Part shown: one piece after another, positions 19,441-30,799 of the stretch
Layout: each line of letters starts with the position of its first letter
How positions within the stretch are numbered: the first letter of the stretch is position 1
NCBI RefSeq assembly: GCF_004006295.1
Contig: NZ_CP026095.1
Location: 216,001-280,000 of the forward strand
Direction: 5' to 3'
DNA from: Peribacillus asahii
GTDB lineage: Bacteria > Bacillota > Bacilli > Bacillales > DSM-1321
DNA: 64,000 bases
Notes under the pieces: generated by a model
Databases searched by the model: none
What the model was told of the DNA's origin: nothing
Seen by the model: only the letters and a program-made list of their open reading frames with translations
Translations under genes and position numbers: made by a program

Positions 19441-20018
19441 ATACCCAATAAGCGAAGATGAACAGGTTTATGTCTTAGTTGATAGTTGGTATACGAGTAA
19501 AAAGCTAATAGAAACTTGTTATAAAAAAGAGGTTCATCTTATCGGTAGTTTATAGATGGACTGGGCATTAAAATATTCCGACTTTATCTCAATTTATCTA
19601 AAATCAACAGACCTTCACCCAGTTACCGTAGATAGCCATCTGAGCAATAACGGATATGTCAAAGTCTTATTACATTGGGGAACAAGTTTGAGTCGAGCAA
19701 AACATCATTTCGTCTTCTTTGTACAGATAGCAGCCTGAGTTTCGTGACTATTCTGAGCTATTATAATGTGCGTTGGAACATCGAAACTGGATACCCATTA
19801 TTGCAAGGAGTTACTTTGATTTGACGAATACCAACTTTTTTCACACAAAGGGATTAAACATTTTTGGTGTATTAAGTTCTGAACCTACAACTATCTAGAG
19901 TAGCAACATCAAGAATGACAACCGGAACTCACTTGAACAATTGGTGATGTGGTTCGTCGTATATGAACAAGCATTATCGAAAAAAACGCTTTTGGATGTG
20001 CTGAAAGACCCAAGATAG
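19441..20018 (+). pseudogene. Degraded IS4-type transposase
   Basis: Three fragments of a DDE transposase appear in order but in different frames. The first is VYVLVDSWYTSKKLIETCYKKEVHLIGSL (about 19466-19554). The second spans about 19580-19690 (SDFISIYLKST, NGYVKVLLHWG). The third is SLSFVTILSYYNVRWNIETG near 19733-19793, which carries the Y-x2-R-x3-E signature of IS4-family enzymes. A tail, EQLVMWFVVYEQALSKKTLLDVLKD, ends near 20018. Stops and frameshifts throughout show it is dead. No terminal inverted repeats or target duplication could be placed. It separates collagen-like genes 2 and 3. Confidence 0.65.
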
Positions 20019-20176
20019 GCAATTTAAAAATTTCTCAATTGATAGATGTAATATGTATGCCCTTTTTAGGGATATTGCTAAAAATACAAGAGTCGAGTTA
20101 TATAAAATAGGATTTTATCTAGTAACAAGAAAAGAAGATAATAAAAATAGACAGAGGGCTATCGCTTTTTGTCCAA

Positions 20177-20204
20177 ACATTTATAATTTCAAACTCATAG
20201 AATA
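20177..20204 (+). promoter_or_regulatory. Sigma-K-type promoter of collagen-like gene 3
   Basis: AC (20177-20178), 17 bases, then CATAGAATA (20196-20204) has the same spacing and almost the same sequence as the site ahead of gene 2. It lies about 31 bases before the TTG start at 20236. Confidence 0.6.
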
Positions 20205-20217
20205 TCTAAGTTCATGA

Positions 20218-22416
<2,199 letters not shown>

Positions 22417-22450
22417 TTTAAGATTAGAATTATTATTCTTTTGAAGGTTG

Positions 22451-22484
22451 GGAAGGTTTACTTTTTAGTAATCCTTCCTTTTTA
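22451..22484 (+). terminator. Terminator of collagen-like gene 3
   Basis: GGAAGGTTTACT pairs with AGTAATCCTTCC across a short T loop and is followed by TTTTT. It lies 35 bases after the stop codon. Confidence 0.85.
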
Positions 22485-22616
22485 TAAGTTTTTTATATAC
22501 TTTGATTTAGTAATATTTCTAAATAAATGAGTCTTATTCAAATGTTTCTAGTGCAGGTGTTACAATCGTTAGTTTTTAGATAGTTAACATTCTTTGCCTT
22601 TGACGAGATTTAGAGG

Positions 22617-22659
22617 GTAATCCAAAAGGTCGTTGAACGGCCTTTGGATTACTTTTTTT
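22617..22659 (+). terminator. Second strong terminator, no intact gene ahead of it
   Basis: GTAATCCAAAAGG pairs with CCTTTGGATTAC and is followed by TTTTTTT. Just upstream (about 22541-22579) the frame NVSSAGVTIVSF-stop resembles the end of a BclB-type head, so this may be the end of a deleted fourth collagen-like gene. Confidence 0.8.
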
Positions 22660-22793
22660 ATTGACTATCCTTTAATAGAATTCTTACTTATACTACTCCT
22701 TATTTTCAAAATTACGTGAAAAGTCCATACGGAAAATTCCACTTTGACATAGTATGGTACATCTAATAGACATACAGGTGGGTTTGGGTAATT

Positions 22794-24605
22794 ATGAATT
22801 ATTATCGTTTTCGGATTATAGTACTATCTTTCATTGACATAATCTTACTAAGCGTAACCTGTTTTTTATCATTACTGGTCATACAAGGGGAGGAAATAAG
22901 ATTTAGCCTTCTAATAATGAGTTCGCTGTTTATATATATATTTACTTGTTATTTCTTTCTATTGATATTAAAGACTTATAGAACATTATGGCGTTATGCA
23001 GGGGTTCGGGAAATACTTACTGTGGTGAATTCTCTAATTATTGCTAACTTGCTGTACTTGATTTATTTTTTGTTTTTCTTAAATACACAATGGCCATTTA
23101 CTTTGATGCTCTTCTTATGTCTTTGCTCCATTCTGGCCATCAGCGGTTTTCGTGTGTTTTTAATTACAAAACATCAATGGCGATCTGTCCGAAGCCATTC
23201 TCATAAAAGAGTATTAATCATCGGTGCGGGTGTTGCAGGAACAAGGGTGGCTGATCAAATTATATCAACAAAAGAATTAGATTATACGCCTATTGGTTTC
23301 ATTGATGATGACCCTAAAAAACAAAACCTTGAAATACTAGGAATACCGGTGCTAGGAGAAAGAGCCGATATCAAAAATGTTATAAATCGCAACAAAATAA
23401 CGGATATAATCATTGCCATGCCTTCTGTTCATCAATCTGAAATTCGAGAAATTGTGAATGTTTGTAAAAAAACAAAGGCAAATGTAAAAATATTACCTCC
23501 GATAGAGAAGGTGATAAAAGGGAAAATATCCTTTCATGAAATTCGTGATATTAATTTAAAGGATCTAATTGGAAGAGAAATTATCCAACCGACAGAACGA
23601 TTAAAAGAATACCTCTTCAATAAGTGTGTACTAATTACGGGAGCTGGGGGATCGATTGGTAGTGAACTGGCCATGCAAGTTGCGCAATGTGAACCGAAGT
23701 CGCTTACTTTGCTAGGTCATGGGGAAAACAGTATCTTTAACATTGGGTTAAGGATAAAAGAAAAATTTCCTCATGTAAAAACGAATTTGATTATTACGGA
23801 TATTCAAGATAAACACCTTATTGAACAAGCATTTAGGCAATATCGTCCACATATTGTATTTCACGCAGCAGCTCATAAACATGTTCCATTAATGGAATTA
23901 AACGAAAGAGCAGCTGTTCAAAACAATATTTTTGGAACAAAAATTTTGGCGCAAGCATCTAAAAAATTTGGTGCTGAACGTTTTGTGTTAATTTCCACAG
24001 ATAAAGCCGTTCACCCTGTAAATATAATGGGCATGACGAAAAGAATAGGAGAAATGATTATTCAATATTATTCAACAGAAAGTTCAACTAAATTTTCAAT
24101 TGTACGATTTGGTAATGTTTTGGAAAGTAGTGGAAGTGTCATTCCCATTTTTAAACATCAAATAGAATCTGGTGGACCAGTTACAGTTACACATCCTGAT
24201 ATGGTACGTTATTTTATGACCATTCCAGAAGCCGTTCAACTAGTATTGGAAGCAGGGGCTTTGTCGGAAGGTGGAGAAGTGTTTGTGTTAGATATGGGTG
24301 AACCGGTAAGGATTGACGATTTAGCAAAGAACTTAATCCGTTTATACGGTTATGAACCAGGTGTAGATATTCCTATTCAATATACAGGCATTCGACCAGG
24401 TGAAAAGTTAAACGAAACGTTATTTTATGAGAATGAAAAGATAGGGCCTACCCCTCATCCTAATATTGTCATTGCTATTCCTCTCAATAACCAAGTGCCT
24501 CATTTATTGATGAATATCGAGCAATTAGAACGAACTTTACTACAGTCCTCTGGCAATATACGTCCAATCCTAATGGAAATCATTCAGAATCAATTAGAAT
24601 TTTAA
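22794..24605 (+). CDS. Membrane-anchored NDP-sugar 4,6-dehydratase/epimerase (CapD/PglF/WbpM family)
   Basis: This 603-aa protein belongs to the polysaccharide-biosynthesis family that converts UDP-GlcNAc to a 4-keto-6-deoxy sugar, the entry to modified sugars such as bacillosamine-type residues. Four N-terminal membrane spans (about 10-125) are followed by a CoA-binding-like Rossmann domain (VLIIGAGVAGTRVADQ). The catalytic SDR domain follows, with VLITGAGGSIGSELA, STDKAVHPVNIMG and MTKR, where Met replaces the usual Tyr of YxxxK as is normal in this subfamily. It starts about 378 bases after gene 3 and heads the run of glycan genes. TTGACA at 22744-22749 could be part of its promoter. Confidence 0.9.
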   Translation: MNYYRFRIIVLSFIDIILLSVTCFLSLLVIQGEEIRFSLLIMSSLFIYIFTCYFFLLILKTYRTLWRYAGVREILTVVNSLIIANLLYLIYFLFFLNTQWPFTLMLFLCLCSILAISGFRVFLITKHQWRSVRSHSHKRVLIIGAGVAGTRVADQIISTKELDYTPIGFIDDDPKKQNLEILGIPVLGERADIKNVINRNKITDIIIAMPSVHQSEIREIVNVCKKTKANVKILPPIEKVIKGKISFHEIRDINLKDLIGREIIQPTERLKEYLFNKCVLITGAGGSIGSELAMQVAQCEPKSLTLLGHGENSIFNIGLRIKEKFPHVKTNLIITDIQDKHLIEQAFRQYRPHIVFHAAAHKHVPLMELNERAAVQNNIFGTKILAQASKKFGAERFVLISTDKAVHPVNIMGMTKRIGEMIIQYYSTESSTKFSIVRFGNVLESSGSVIPIFKHQIESGGPVTVTHPDMVRYFMTIPEAVQLVLEAGALSEGGEVFVLDMGEPVRIDDLAKNLIRLYGYEPGVDIPIQYTGIRPGEKLNETLFYENEKIGPTPHPNIVIAIPLNNQVPHLLMNIEQLERTLLQSSGNIRPILMEIIQNQLEF

Positions 24606-24857
24606 TAAAGCATTTGTTGAAAAATTCCTCATTATTTTTCCCTTTTGAATCATTTGTCCAATATTGCTTAGCTTTATTATGTTCCAGTGATGACTTTTTG
24701 AGATGATGCGTGAGCTCCTATAACTTAAATATAAATTACAAAGACCTCCGCGAATGCTTTAGTCAATATAGGGAATGAAGGCATAGGATAAACGAATGAA
24801 CCTATGGGACATAAGTATATGCAAACTTATTTAAAATCGAGGGGGATTAAATCATAA

Positions 24858-26093
24858 ATGAAAAAAAGTAAGTCAAAAACGACACCGACAGAGCCAGAAA
24901 GAAAATTATGTCTATGCATGATTGTCAAAAATGAATCGAAAATTATCGAAAGATGTTTAGATGCAGCTAAACCGATTATTGATTATGTTTCGATTTGTGA
25001 TACAGGCTCTACTGACCATACACCTGACATCATTGAAGAATGGTGTGAGAAGAATCATATACCTGGTACTGTGCATCATGAGACGTTTAAAAATTTTGGC
25101 TATAATCGAAGTTTAGCAGCTTCACTTGCGCAAAAGACTTATCCGGAAGCAGATTATTTGCTATTGCTCGATGCCGATATGATTTTAACGATAGAACCTC
25201 ATTTTACTAAGCGTGGTTTAAATGACGATCAATATCTTACGCCACAATCTGACGGTCACATAAAATTTTGGTTAACTCGTCTTTTGAAAACATCTCTACC
25301 CTGGAGATCTGTTGGGGTGACACACGAATATTGGGATTTGGATCGGGAGAAGTTAGCTCTTGAGCGACCTATGCATGTAGGTACTGTAGGGAAGTTGGAT
25401 GGTTTGATGATTTATGATCAAGCAGATGGAGGAAGCAGGGCTGATAAATTCGAACGAGATAAGCGATTATTATTAGAAGGAGTTAATGATCCAACAACTC
25501 CTCAAGATTTAAAACCTCGGTATATGTTTTATTTAGCCCAAACATATCATTGCCTTGATGAACCTGAAGAGGCGATTAAATGGTATAGGAAAAGAGTCGA
25601 AGCTGGCGGGTGGCAGGAAGAAGTATTTTATGCACTATTACAAATAGGTATGTGTTATGAACGGTTAGCCAATATTGCTGCTTATAAACGGATAGAAGAA
25701 AGTGATTCGTCCGCAATGGATGATTTAAAACATCAAGAAGAAGAACTCTTTGCTTTGGCTACGGTTTCTTTTCAAAATGCTTGGGCATACAGGCCGAGCC
25801 GAGCAGAACCTTTATATGCTCTTGCTAGAATGTATCGAAGTAAGTCAAAACATAGCATAGGATTAATGTATGCTTTACAGGGAAAAGAAATTCCTTTCCC
25901 GAAAGACGATATTCTTTTTGTAGATTATCATGTTTATGATTATCTCTTTGATTATGAAATTTCTATATGTGCTTATTATAACGAAAGTAAACGCCACTTG
26001 GGCCGCGCTGCCCTGAAACGTCTTCAATCTAAAATCAAAGAATTACCTCCTCATATTATTACAGCTGTCGAAAATAACGCAAAATTTTATTAA
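24858..26093 (+). CDS. Family 2 glycosyltransferase with TPR-like C-terminus
   Basis: The 411-aa protein has a GT-A domain at the N-terminus (LCLCMIVKNESKIIERCLDAA; DTGSTDHT; LLLLDADM as the DxD metal site). A helical, TPR-like second half follows (YMFYLAQTYHCLDEPEEAIKWYRKR). Proteins of this build transfer a sugar, often onto protein or short glycans. It has no signal peptide or membrane span, so it acts in the cytosol. ATG 24858 follows GAGGGGG. It lies between the CapD-type enzyme and GalE and is a candidate for modifying the Thr-rich collagen repeats; the acceptor is inferred. Confidence 0.85.
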   Translation: MKKSKSKTTPTEPERKLCLCMIVKNESKIIERCLDAAKPIIDYVSICDTGSTDHTPDIIEEWCEKNHIPGTVHHETFKNFGYNRSLAASLAQKTYPEADYLLLLDADMILTIEPHFTKRGLNDDQYLTPQSDGHIKFWLTRLLKTSLPWRSVGVTHEYWDLDREKLALERPMHVGTVGKLDGLMIYDQADGGSRADKFERDKRLLLEGVNDPTTPQDLKPRYMFYLAQTYHCLDEPEEAIKWYRKRVEAGGWQEEVFYALLQIGMCYERLANIAAYKRIEESDSSAMDDLKHQEEELFALATVSFQNAWAYRPSRAEPLYALARMYRSKSKHSIGLMYALQGKEIPFPKDDILFVDYHVYDYLFDYEISICAYYNESKRHLGRAALKRLQSKIKELPPHIITAVENNAKFY

Positions 26094-26166
26094 TCCCGTA
26101 CAATCGAACAACACTAATTTAGGTATGTACAACTTTGAGTAAAAATTCATAATTTGGGTGATCTAA

Positions 26167-27177
26167 ATGGCTATTTTAGTTACAGGTGGTGCAGGGTATA
26201 TTGGTAGCCATATATGTGTTGAACTTCTTCAACATGGCTATGAAGTAGTCGTTGTCGATAATCTCTCTAACAGCAGCTTTGAATCTATAAAACGAGTAAA
26301 AGCTATAACAGGAAAGGGTATGAAATTTTATCAAATTGATATTCTTGAACAAGAAAAATTAGATTTGGTTTTTTCTGAGAATATAATTGAAGGAGTCATT
26401 CACCTTGCTGGTTTGAAAGTGGTAGGGGAATCTGTTCAAAATCCTCTTCAATATTATAAAAATAATCTTATAGGAACTCTTGTGCTTTGTGAGGTTATGG
26501 ACAAATACAATGTGAAGAAAATGGTATTCAGTTCATCGGCTACGGTTTACGGTATTCCTAAAAAAGTTCCGATTTCAGAGGATTTTTCACTTGGGGCAAC
26601 CAATCCTTATGGGAGAACGAAATTAATGGTTGAAGAAGTATTGAGAGATTACTATATTTCTAATCCTAATTGGAGCATCGTTATATTGCGTTATTTTAAT
26701 CCTATTGGGGCACATCCAAGCGGGAATATTGGCGAAGATCCAAGCGGTATACCGAATAATCTAATGCCTTATGTTACTCAGGTGGCCGTAGGAAAGTTAA
26801 AAGAGTTAACGGTCTTTGGAAATGACTATCCCACAGTAGATGGCACTGGTGTAAGAGATTATATTCATATTGTCGACTTAGCTGAGGGACATATGAAAGC
26901 ATTGGAGAAGACGATGACTTCCAAAGGAATTGAAGTCTATAATTTAGGTACCGGTATTGGTTACAGTGTATTAGAAATGATTGCAGCTTTTGAAAAAGTA
27001 TCCGGACGGAAGATTCCATATAAGTTTGCTGAGCGTAGAGCTGGTGATATAGCAATCTGTTATGCGGATCCTTTAAAGGCAAAAGTTCACCTAGGATGGA
27101 TGGCCAAAAGGGGACTTGAAGAAATGTGTGCTGATTCATGGAGATGGCAATCGAAAAATATGAATGGATATAACTAA
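26167..27177 (+). CDS. galE: UDP-glucose 4-epimerase
   Basis: The 336-aa extended SDR enzyme has the NAD-binding GGAGYIGSH (7-15), the catalytic SSSATVYG (Ser 124) and Y148-x3-K152. It interconverts UDP-glucose and UDP-galactose (or the GlcNAc/GalNAc pair), supplying donor sugars. Length and motifs are standard. The ribosome site is weak. It is followed by a terminator and is convergent with mnaA. Confidence 0.95.
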   Translation: MAILVTGGAGYIGSHICVELLQHGYEVVVVDNLSNSSFESIKRVKAITGKGMKFYQIDILEQEKLDLVFSENIIEGVIHLAGLKVVGESVQNPLQYYKNNLIGTLVLCEVMDKYNVKKMVFSSSATVYGIPKKVPISEDFSLGATNPYGRTKLMVEEVLRDYYISNPNWSIVILRYFNPIGAHPSGNIGEDPSGIPNNLMPYVTQVAVGKLKELTVFGNDYPTVDGTGVRDYIHIVDLAEGHMKALEKTMTSKGIEVYNLGTGIGYSVLEMIAAFEKVSGRKIPYKFAERRAGDIAICYADPLKAKVHLGWMAKRGLEEMCADSWRWQSKNMNGYN

Positions 27178-27238
27178 TATCATATGTAGTTTGTATACAA
27201 CGAATAATGACTCTAATGAAGTAAAAGGAGCGTAGAGA

Positions 27239-27286
27239 AGATGACTTTTGATTCAATACTGAATGAGAAGTCATCTTTCTTATTTT
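27239..27286 (+). terminator. Terminator after galE
   Basis: AAGATGACTT pairs with AAGTCATCTT across a long loop and is followed by TCTTATTTT. Confidence 0.65.
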
Positions 27287-27459
27287 ATGAAATTAAAAGC
27301 GTTAGTTTTTCAGTAGCCTTTTTCGGGCATGTAAGGACATTGAATTGAGTTCGTATTTTTATTGTGATGGTCATTTTGACATGGCGAATGTAGAGAAAAT
27401 AATAAACACTTATAATGTATAATTTATTAACAATTAAACTATCATGGTAGGAACTAAAT

Positions 27460-28641
27460 CTAGTACTTTTTCTTTGTCTCATTTTCTTTGGTTGCCCTAA
27501 ATTGTTCAGGTCTCTCTTCTCGAAGGTTAAAGTAGTAGAGAATGGCCTCGGCTATTCGACGCGAAGCCTCTCCATCTCCAAAAGGGTTCTTTGTATTAGA
27601 CATCTTAGAATAGGCAGCGTAATCAGTTAGTAATTCATCAGCTAATTGATAGATGGAATGTTCGCTCGTTCCTGCTAATTTCAAAGTACCCGCGTCAAGC
27701 CCCTCTGGACGCTCAGTCGTATCACGTAGCACCAAAACAGGGACACCCAGTGCAGGAGCTTCTTCCTGAACCCCACCTGAATCTGTCAGGATTAAATAAG
27801 AACGAGCCATAAAATTATGGAAATCAACGGCATTTAAGGGTTCAATTAATCGAATTTGAGAATGATTTCCCAGTATGTCCTGGGCTGCTTTTCTAACTGA
27901 AGGGTTTAAATGAACTGGATACACAACAGCAATATCTTTATGTTTTTCTACCAATTTACGAATTGCTTTAAACATGCCGCGCATCGTATCCCCTAGATTT
28001 TCACGTCGATGAGCAGTAAGTAAAACAAGACGGGATCCTGCTAATTCATCGAGGAGTGGATGATGATAATCCTTAAAAATGGTTGTCTTTTGAGCATCAA
28101 TTACTGTATTACCAGTGATAAAGATTGTCTCTTCTATTTTATTTTCTTTTCGAAGATTGTTAGCAGCAATTTCAGTTGGAGCAAAATGAAGGTCAGCCAT
28201 TATGCTAGTAAGTTGTCGGTTCATTTCTTCAGGGTAGGGAGAGTATTTATTATTTGTTCTAAGACCGGCTTCAACATGACCAATTGCCACTTGATTATAT
28301 AGAGCAGCTAAACTTGCTGTAAAAGTTGTAGTCGTATCTCCATGAACTAAGATCATATCTGGTTTGACCTTTTTTATCACTTTATCTAAGCCATCAAGTG
28401 AAAGTGTCGTTACATCCATTAAACTTTGACGATCTTTCATGATATTAAGATCAAAATCTGGTTGAATCTTAAAGACATCTAACACTTGATCAAGCATTTG
28501 GCGATGTTGAGCTGTAACGCATACAAACGATTCAATCTCCTGGTATTTTCTTAACTCATTAATTAATGGAGCCATTTTAATAGCCTCTGGCCTTGTCCCA
28601 AAAATTGTTAATATTTTTTTTCTTTGAAATGGATCATACAT
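27460..28641 (-). CDS. mnaA: UDP-N-acetylglucosamine 2-epimerase (non-hydrolysing)
   Basis: This roughly 393-aa WecB/MnaA enzyme converts UDP-GlcNAc to UDP-ManNAc, used for wall teichoic acid linkage units and other polymers. Family blocks FGTRPEAIKMAPLI, VHGDTTTT, GHVEAGLRT, LTAHRREN, LTDSGGVQEEAP and LRDTTERPEG are all present. I use ATG 28641, which is spaced about 8 bases from GAGGTGG, rather than GTG 28662. It is transcribed alone, divergent from the coiled-coil gene. A second copy elsewhere for teichoic acid would fit an accessory role here, but this cannot be seen. Confidence 0.95.
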   Translation of the reverse strand: MYDPFQRKKILTIFGTRPEAIKMAPLINELRKYQEIESFVCVTAQHRQMLDQVLDVFKIQPDFDLNIMKDRQSLMDVTTLSLDGLDKVIKKVKPDMILVHGDTTTTFTASLAALYNQVAIGHVEAGLRTNNKYSPYPEEMNRQLTSIMADLHFAPTEIAANNLRKENKIEETIFITGNTVIDAQKTTIFKDYHHPLLDELAGSRLVLLTAHRRENLGDTMRGMFKAIRKLVEKHKDIAVVYPVHLNPSVRKAAQDILGNHSQIRLIEPLNAVDFHNFMARSYLILTDSGGVQEEAPALGVPVLVLRDTTERPEGLDAGTLKLAGTSEHSIYQLADELLTDYAAYSKMSNTKNPFGDGEASRRIAEAILYYFNLREERPEQFRATKENETKKKY

Positions 28642-28662
28642 AAATTTCCCCACCTCATTCAC

Positions 28663-29076
28663 AGTATTTTGGATTAATAAAAATATCGTTAATTTTCTTT
28701 GCTAATGGCTATGTTATTTAACATGGAATTGTAGATATTTATTATATAGCTACGGTAAAGCTATCTATTGACGAACGTTTTTCATGTACATGTTACGTAT
28801 TTCACTAACTACTACCATTGTATGTTAGGAATCTAGAGTTGTTTGGGTGTTTGTCTTTGATTGGACTAGGCTAACTGGATAAAGATTAATTATACGAGAA
28901 CTACAAGTTTCCAAAGGTCAATAACCAATTAATATTCTTATGTCAGTTTAATAAGGTGAACATATATACATAGAAACATAAAAGATGTTCGTAAAACACT
29001 TCTATGAGGCCTAGCACATGGGTGATTTTTTAATAGGTTAAATATGGAATTTATATTACTATATATCTTTATATAC
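28663..29076. other. Long divergent intergenic region
   Basis: About 410 bases between mnaA (minus) and the coiled-coil gene (plus). It is AT-rich with no frame over 30 codons and no clear hairpin or repeat. A sigma-K-like site follows at 29077. Confidence 0.5.
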
Positions 29077-29104
29077 ACCAAACTTGTCTTATTTGCATAG
29101 CTTG
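29077..29104 (+). promoter_or_regulatory. Possible sigma-K-like promoter of the coiled-coil gene
   Basis: AC (29077-29078), 17 bases, then CATAGCTTG (29096-29104) fits AC-N17-CATANNNTA except for the last base. It would start transcription just ahead of the AAGGAG at 29119. Confidence 0.35.
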
Positions 29105-29132
29105 TTAGGGACTTTAAAAAGGAGTGAAAAAA

Positions 29133-30371
29133 GTGGGAAAAGAGAAAGAGTTGCTAGAGTATCTTAAAAGAATTAGGCATATAGAGAAAAAGCAATTGGA
29201 TGTTTTGGTAAATATTTTAAACCAACTTAGCTCAACTCCTGATGCTGAACAAATTCGAGAGTTAAGACAACAATTAAACCAATTACAAAACCAATTCATA
29301 CAATCACAAAGAGAAGTCGCTCAATTAGAATCACAGACGGCTCAATTAGAATCGCGTACTAATGGATTAGAATCACAGACGGCTCAATTAGAATCGCGTA
29401 CTAATGGATTAGAATCACAGACGGCTCAATTAGAATCGCGTACTAATGGATTAGAATCACAGACGGCTCAATTAGAATCGCGTACTAATGGATTAGAATC
29501 ACAGACGGCTCAATTAGAATCGCGTACTAATGGATTAGAATCACAGACGGCTCAATTAGAATCGCGTACTAATGGATTAGAATCACAGACGGCTCAATTA
29601 GAATCGCGTACTAATGGATTAGAATCACAGACGGCTCAATTAGAATCGCGTACTAATGGATTAGAATCACAGACGGCTCAATTAGAATCGCGTACTAATG
29701 GATTAGAATCACAGACGGCTCAATTAGAATCGCGTACTAATGGATTAGAATCACAGACGGCTCAATTAGAATCGCGTACTAATGGATTAGAATCACAGAC
29801 GGCTCAATTAGAATCGCGTACTAATGGATTAGAATCACAGACGGCTCAATTAGAATCGCGTACTAATGGATTAGAATCACAGACGGCTCAATTACAATGG
29901 CGTACTAATGGATTAGAATCACAGACAGCTCAATTAGAATCGCGTACTAATGGATTAGAATCACAGACGGCTCAATTACAATGGCGTACTAATGGATTAG
30001 AATCACAGACGGTTCAATTAGAATCGCGTACTAATGAATTAGAATCACAGACGGCTCAATTAGAATCGCGTACTAATGAATTACAAACACAAGTGAATCA
30101 ATTACAAGAGCAATTACAAACTGGAATCATACCGAATCCAGCAATGCAAAGTTACTTTGAAAACGGAATGGGATCCACAGTAACTGTTTCAACCCAAGGT
30201 GGTACATTTACGGGCGTTGTTATTTTGGTAGGTCCTGATGCAGTTCAAATACGCGAAGCTACTGGAAATATCGTAATCATTCCATTTACACAAATTACTG
30301 CTGTTCAATACAGGACAAAGTCTAACTTGAGGGGAGGAAGTAATAGTGACATTTCAAGAAATGCTTGCTAG
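29133..30371 (+). CDS. Repeat coiled-coil protein with Sm-like DUF2642-type C-terminus
   Basis: The start is GTG 29133 (AAGGAG 8 bases upstream); GTG 29124 overlaps the ribosome site. Residues 1-65 form an ordinary helical lead-in (LLEYLKRIRHIEKKQLDVL). About 18 copies of a 14-residue unit, LESQTAQLESRTNG, follow: two heptads with Leu at one core position, predicting a long coiled-coil rod. The last 80 residues (GSTVTVSTQGGTFTGVVILVGPDAVQI, IVIIPFTQITAVQY) are a small beta barrel like DUF2642 proteins of Bacillus. The stop overlaps the next DUF2642 gene by 26 bases. No signal peptide is present. A spore-coat structural role is plausible but unproven. Confidence 0.75.
   Translation: MGKEKELLEYLKRIRHIEKKQLDVLVNILNQLSSTPDAEQIRELRQQLNQLQNQFIQSQREVAQLESQTAQLESRTNGLESQTAQLESRTNGLESQTAQLESRTNGLESQTAQLESRTNGLESQTAQLESRTNGLESQTAQLESRTNGLESQTAQLESRTNGLESQTAQLESRTNGLESQTAQLESRTNGLESQTAQLESRTNGLESQTAQLESRTNGLESQTAQLESRTNGLESQTAQLESRTNGLESQTAQLQWRTNGLESQTAQLESRTNGLESQTAQLQWRTNGLESQTVQLESRTNELESQTAQLESRTNELQTQVNQLQEQLQTGIIPNPAMQSYFENGMGSTVTVSTQGGTFTGVVILVGPDAVQIREATGNIVIIPFTQITAVQYRTKSNLRGGSNSDISRNAC
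29325..30080 (+). repeat. 42-bp tandem repeat array, about 18 units
   Basis: The unit starting TTAGAATCACAGACGGCTCA recurs every 42 bases, identical at the DNA level through about 13 units. The last few then vary (CAATGG for GAATCG, GTTCAA, GAATTA). The array lies wholly in frame within the coiled-coil gene. Confidence 0.9.
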
Positions 30372-30543
30372 TTTTAATGGCAGAACTGTTGAAGTGTTCA
30401 TTCCAAATGCAATTACCGAAGGAACATTGCAAAGTGTGACATCAACTTTTGTTGTTGTTCAGGAAAATCCAACCATGTATGGCCCTGGTGATACCTTAAA
30501 TATTCCGATTTCTTCTATAATTTCCGTAAGAGTTCTTGGCTAA
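30346..30543 (+). CDS. DUF2642 small protein
   Basis: This 65-aa protein is a stand-alone version of the beta-barrel domain that ends the preceding gene (GRTVEVFIPNAITEGTLQSV, TLNIPISSIISVRV). GTG 30346 has GAGGGGAGGAAG just upstream and lies inside the previous gene, so the two are translationally coupled. Pairing of free and rod-fused copies suggests they assemble together. The function of the family is not established. Confidence 0.75.
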   Translation: MTFQEMLASFNGRTVEVFIPNAITEGTLQSVTSTFVVVQENPTMYGPGDTLNIPISSIISVRVLG

Positions 30544-30799
30544 TTGAATGATAATTTGAGAAACTTATCAAGCTAAATTGCTAAGTAACAAAGGAGGGTA
30601 CATAGTGATAAATAATACATTTTAAGCAAATGATAATCTTATTTTAATAATTAAACTAAATTGTGTACTTGCAGTGTACCCTTCTACTAATAAAAAAATA
30701 GATCTTTTTCATTTAGTAGAGATGTTCCTGGAAATATTTTTTGACATCTATAGAATGGCTAAATTGCCGATATATTTTCTAGAAAGAGGAGTTGTATAA

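Noticed and set aside
29325..30080. 42-bp array considered as a non-coding satellite or CRISPR
   Set aside because: It is contiguous, in frame and encodes a regular double heptad. There are no spacers and no cas genes.
30592..30625. Excellent AAAGGAGGG site followed by GTG and only six codons (GTG 30605 to TAA 30625)
   Set aside because: It is too short to call a gene. It may be the stump of a deleted reading frame after the DUF2642 gene.
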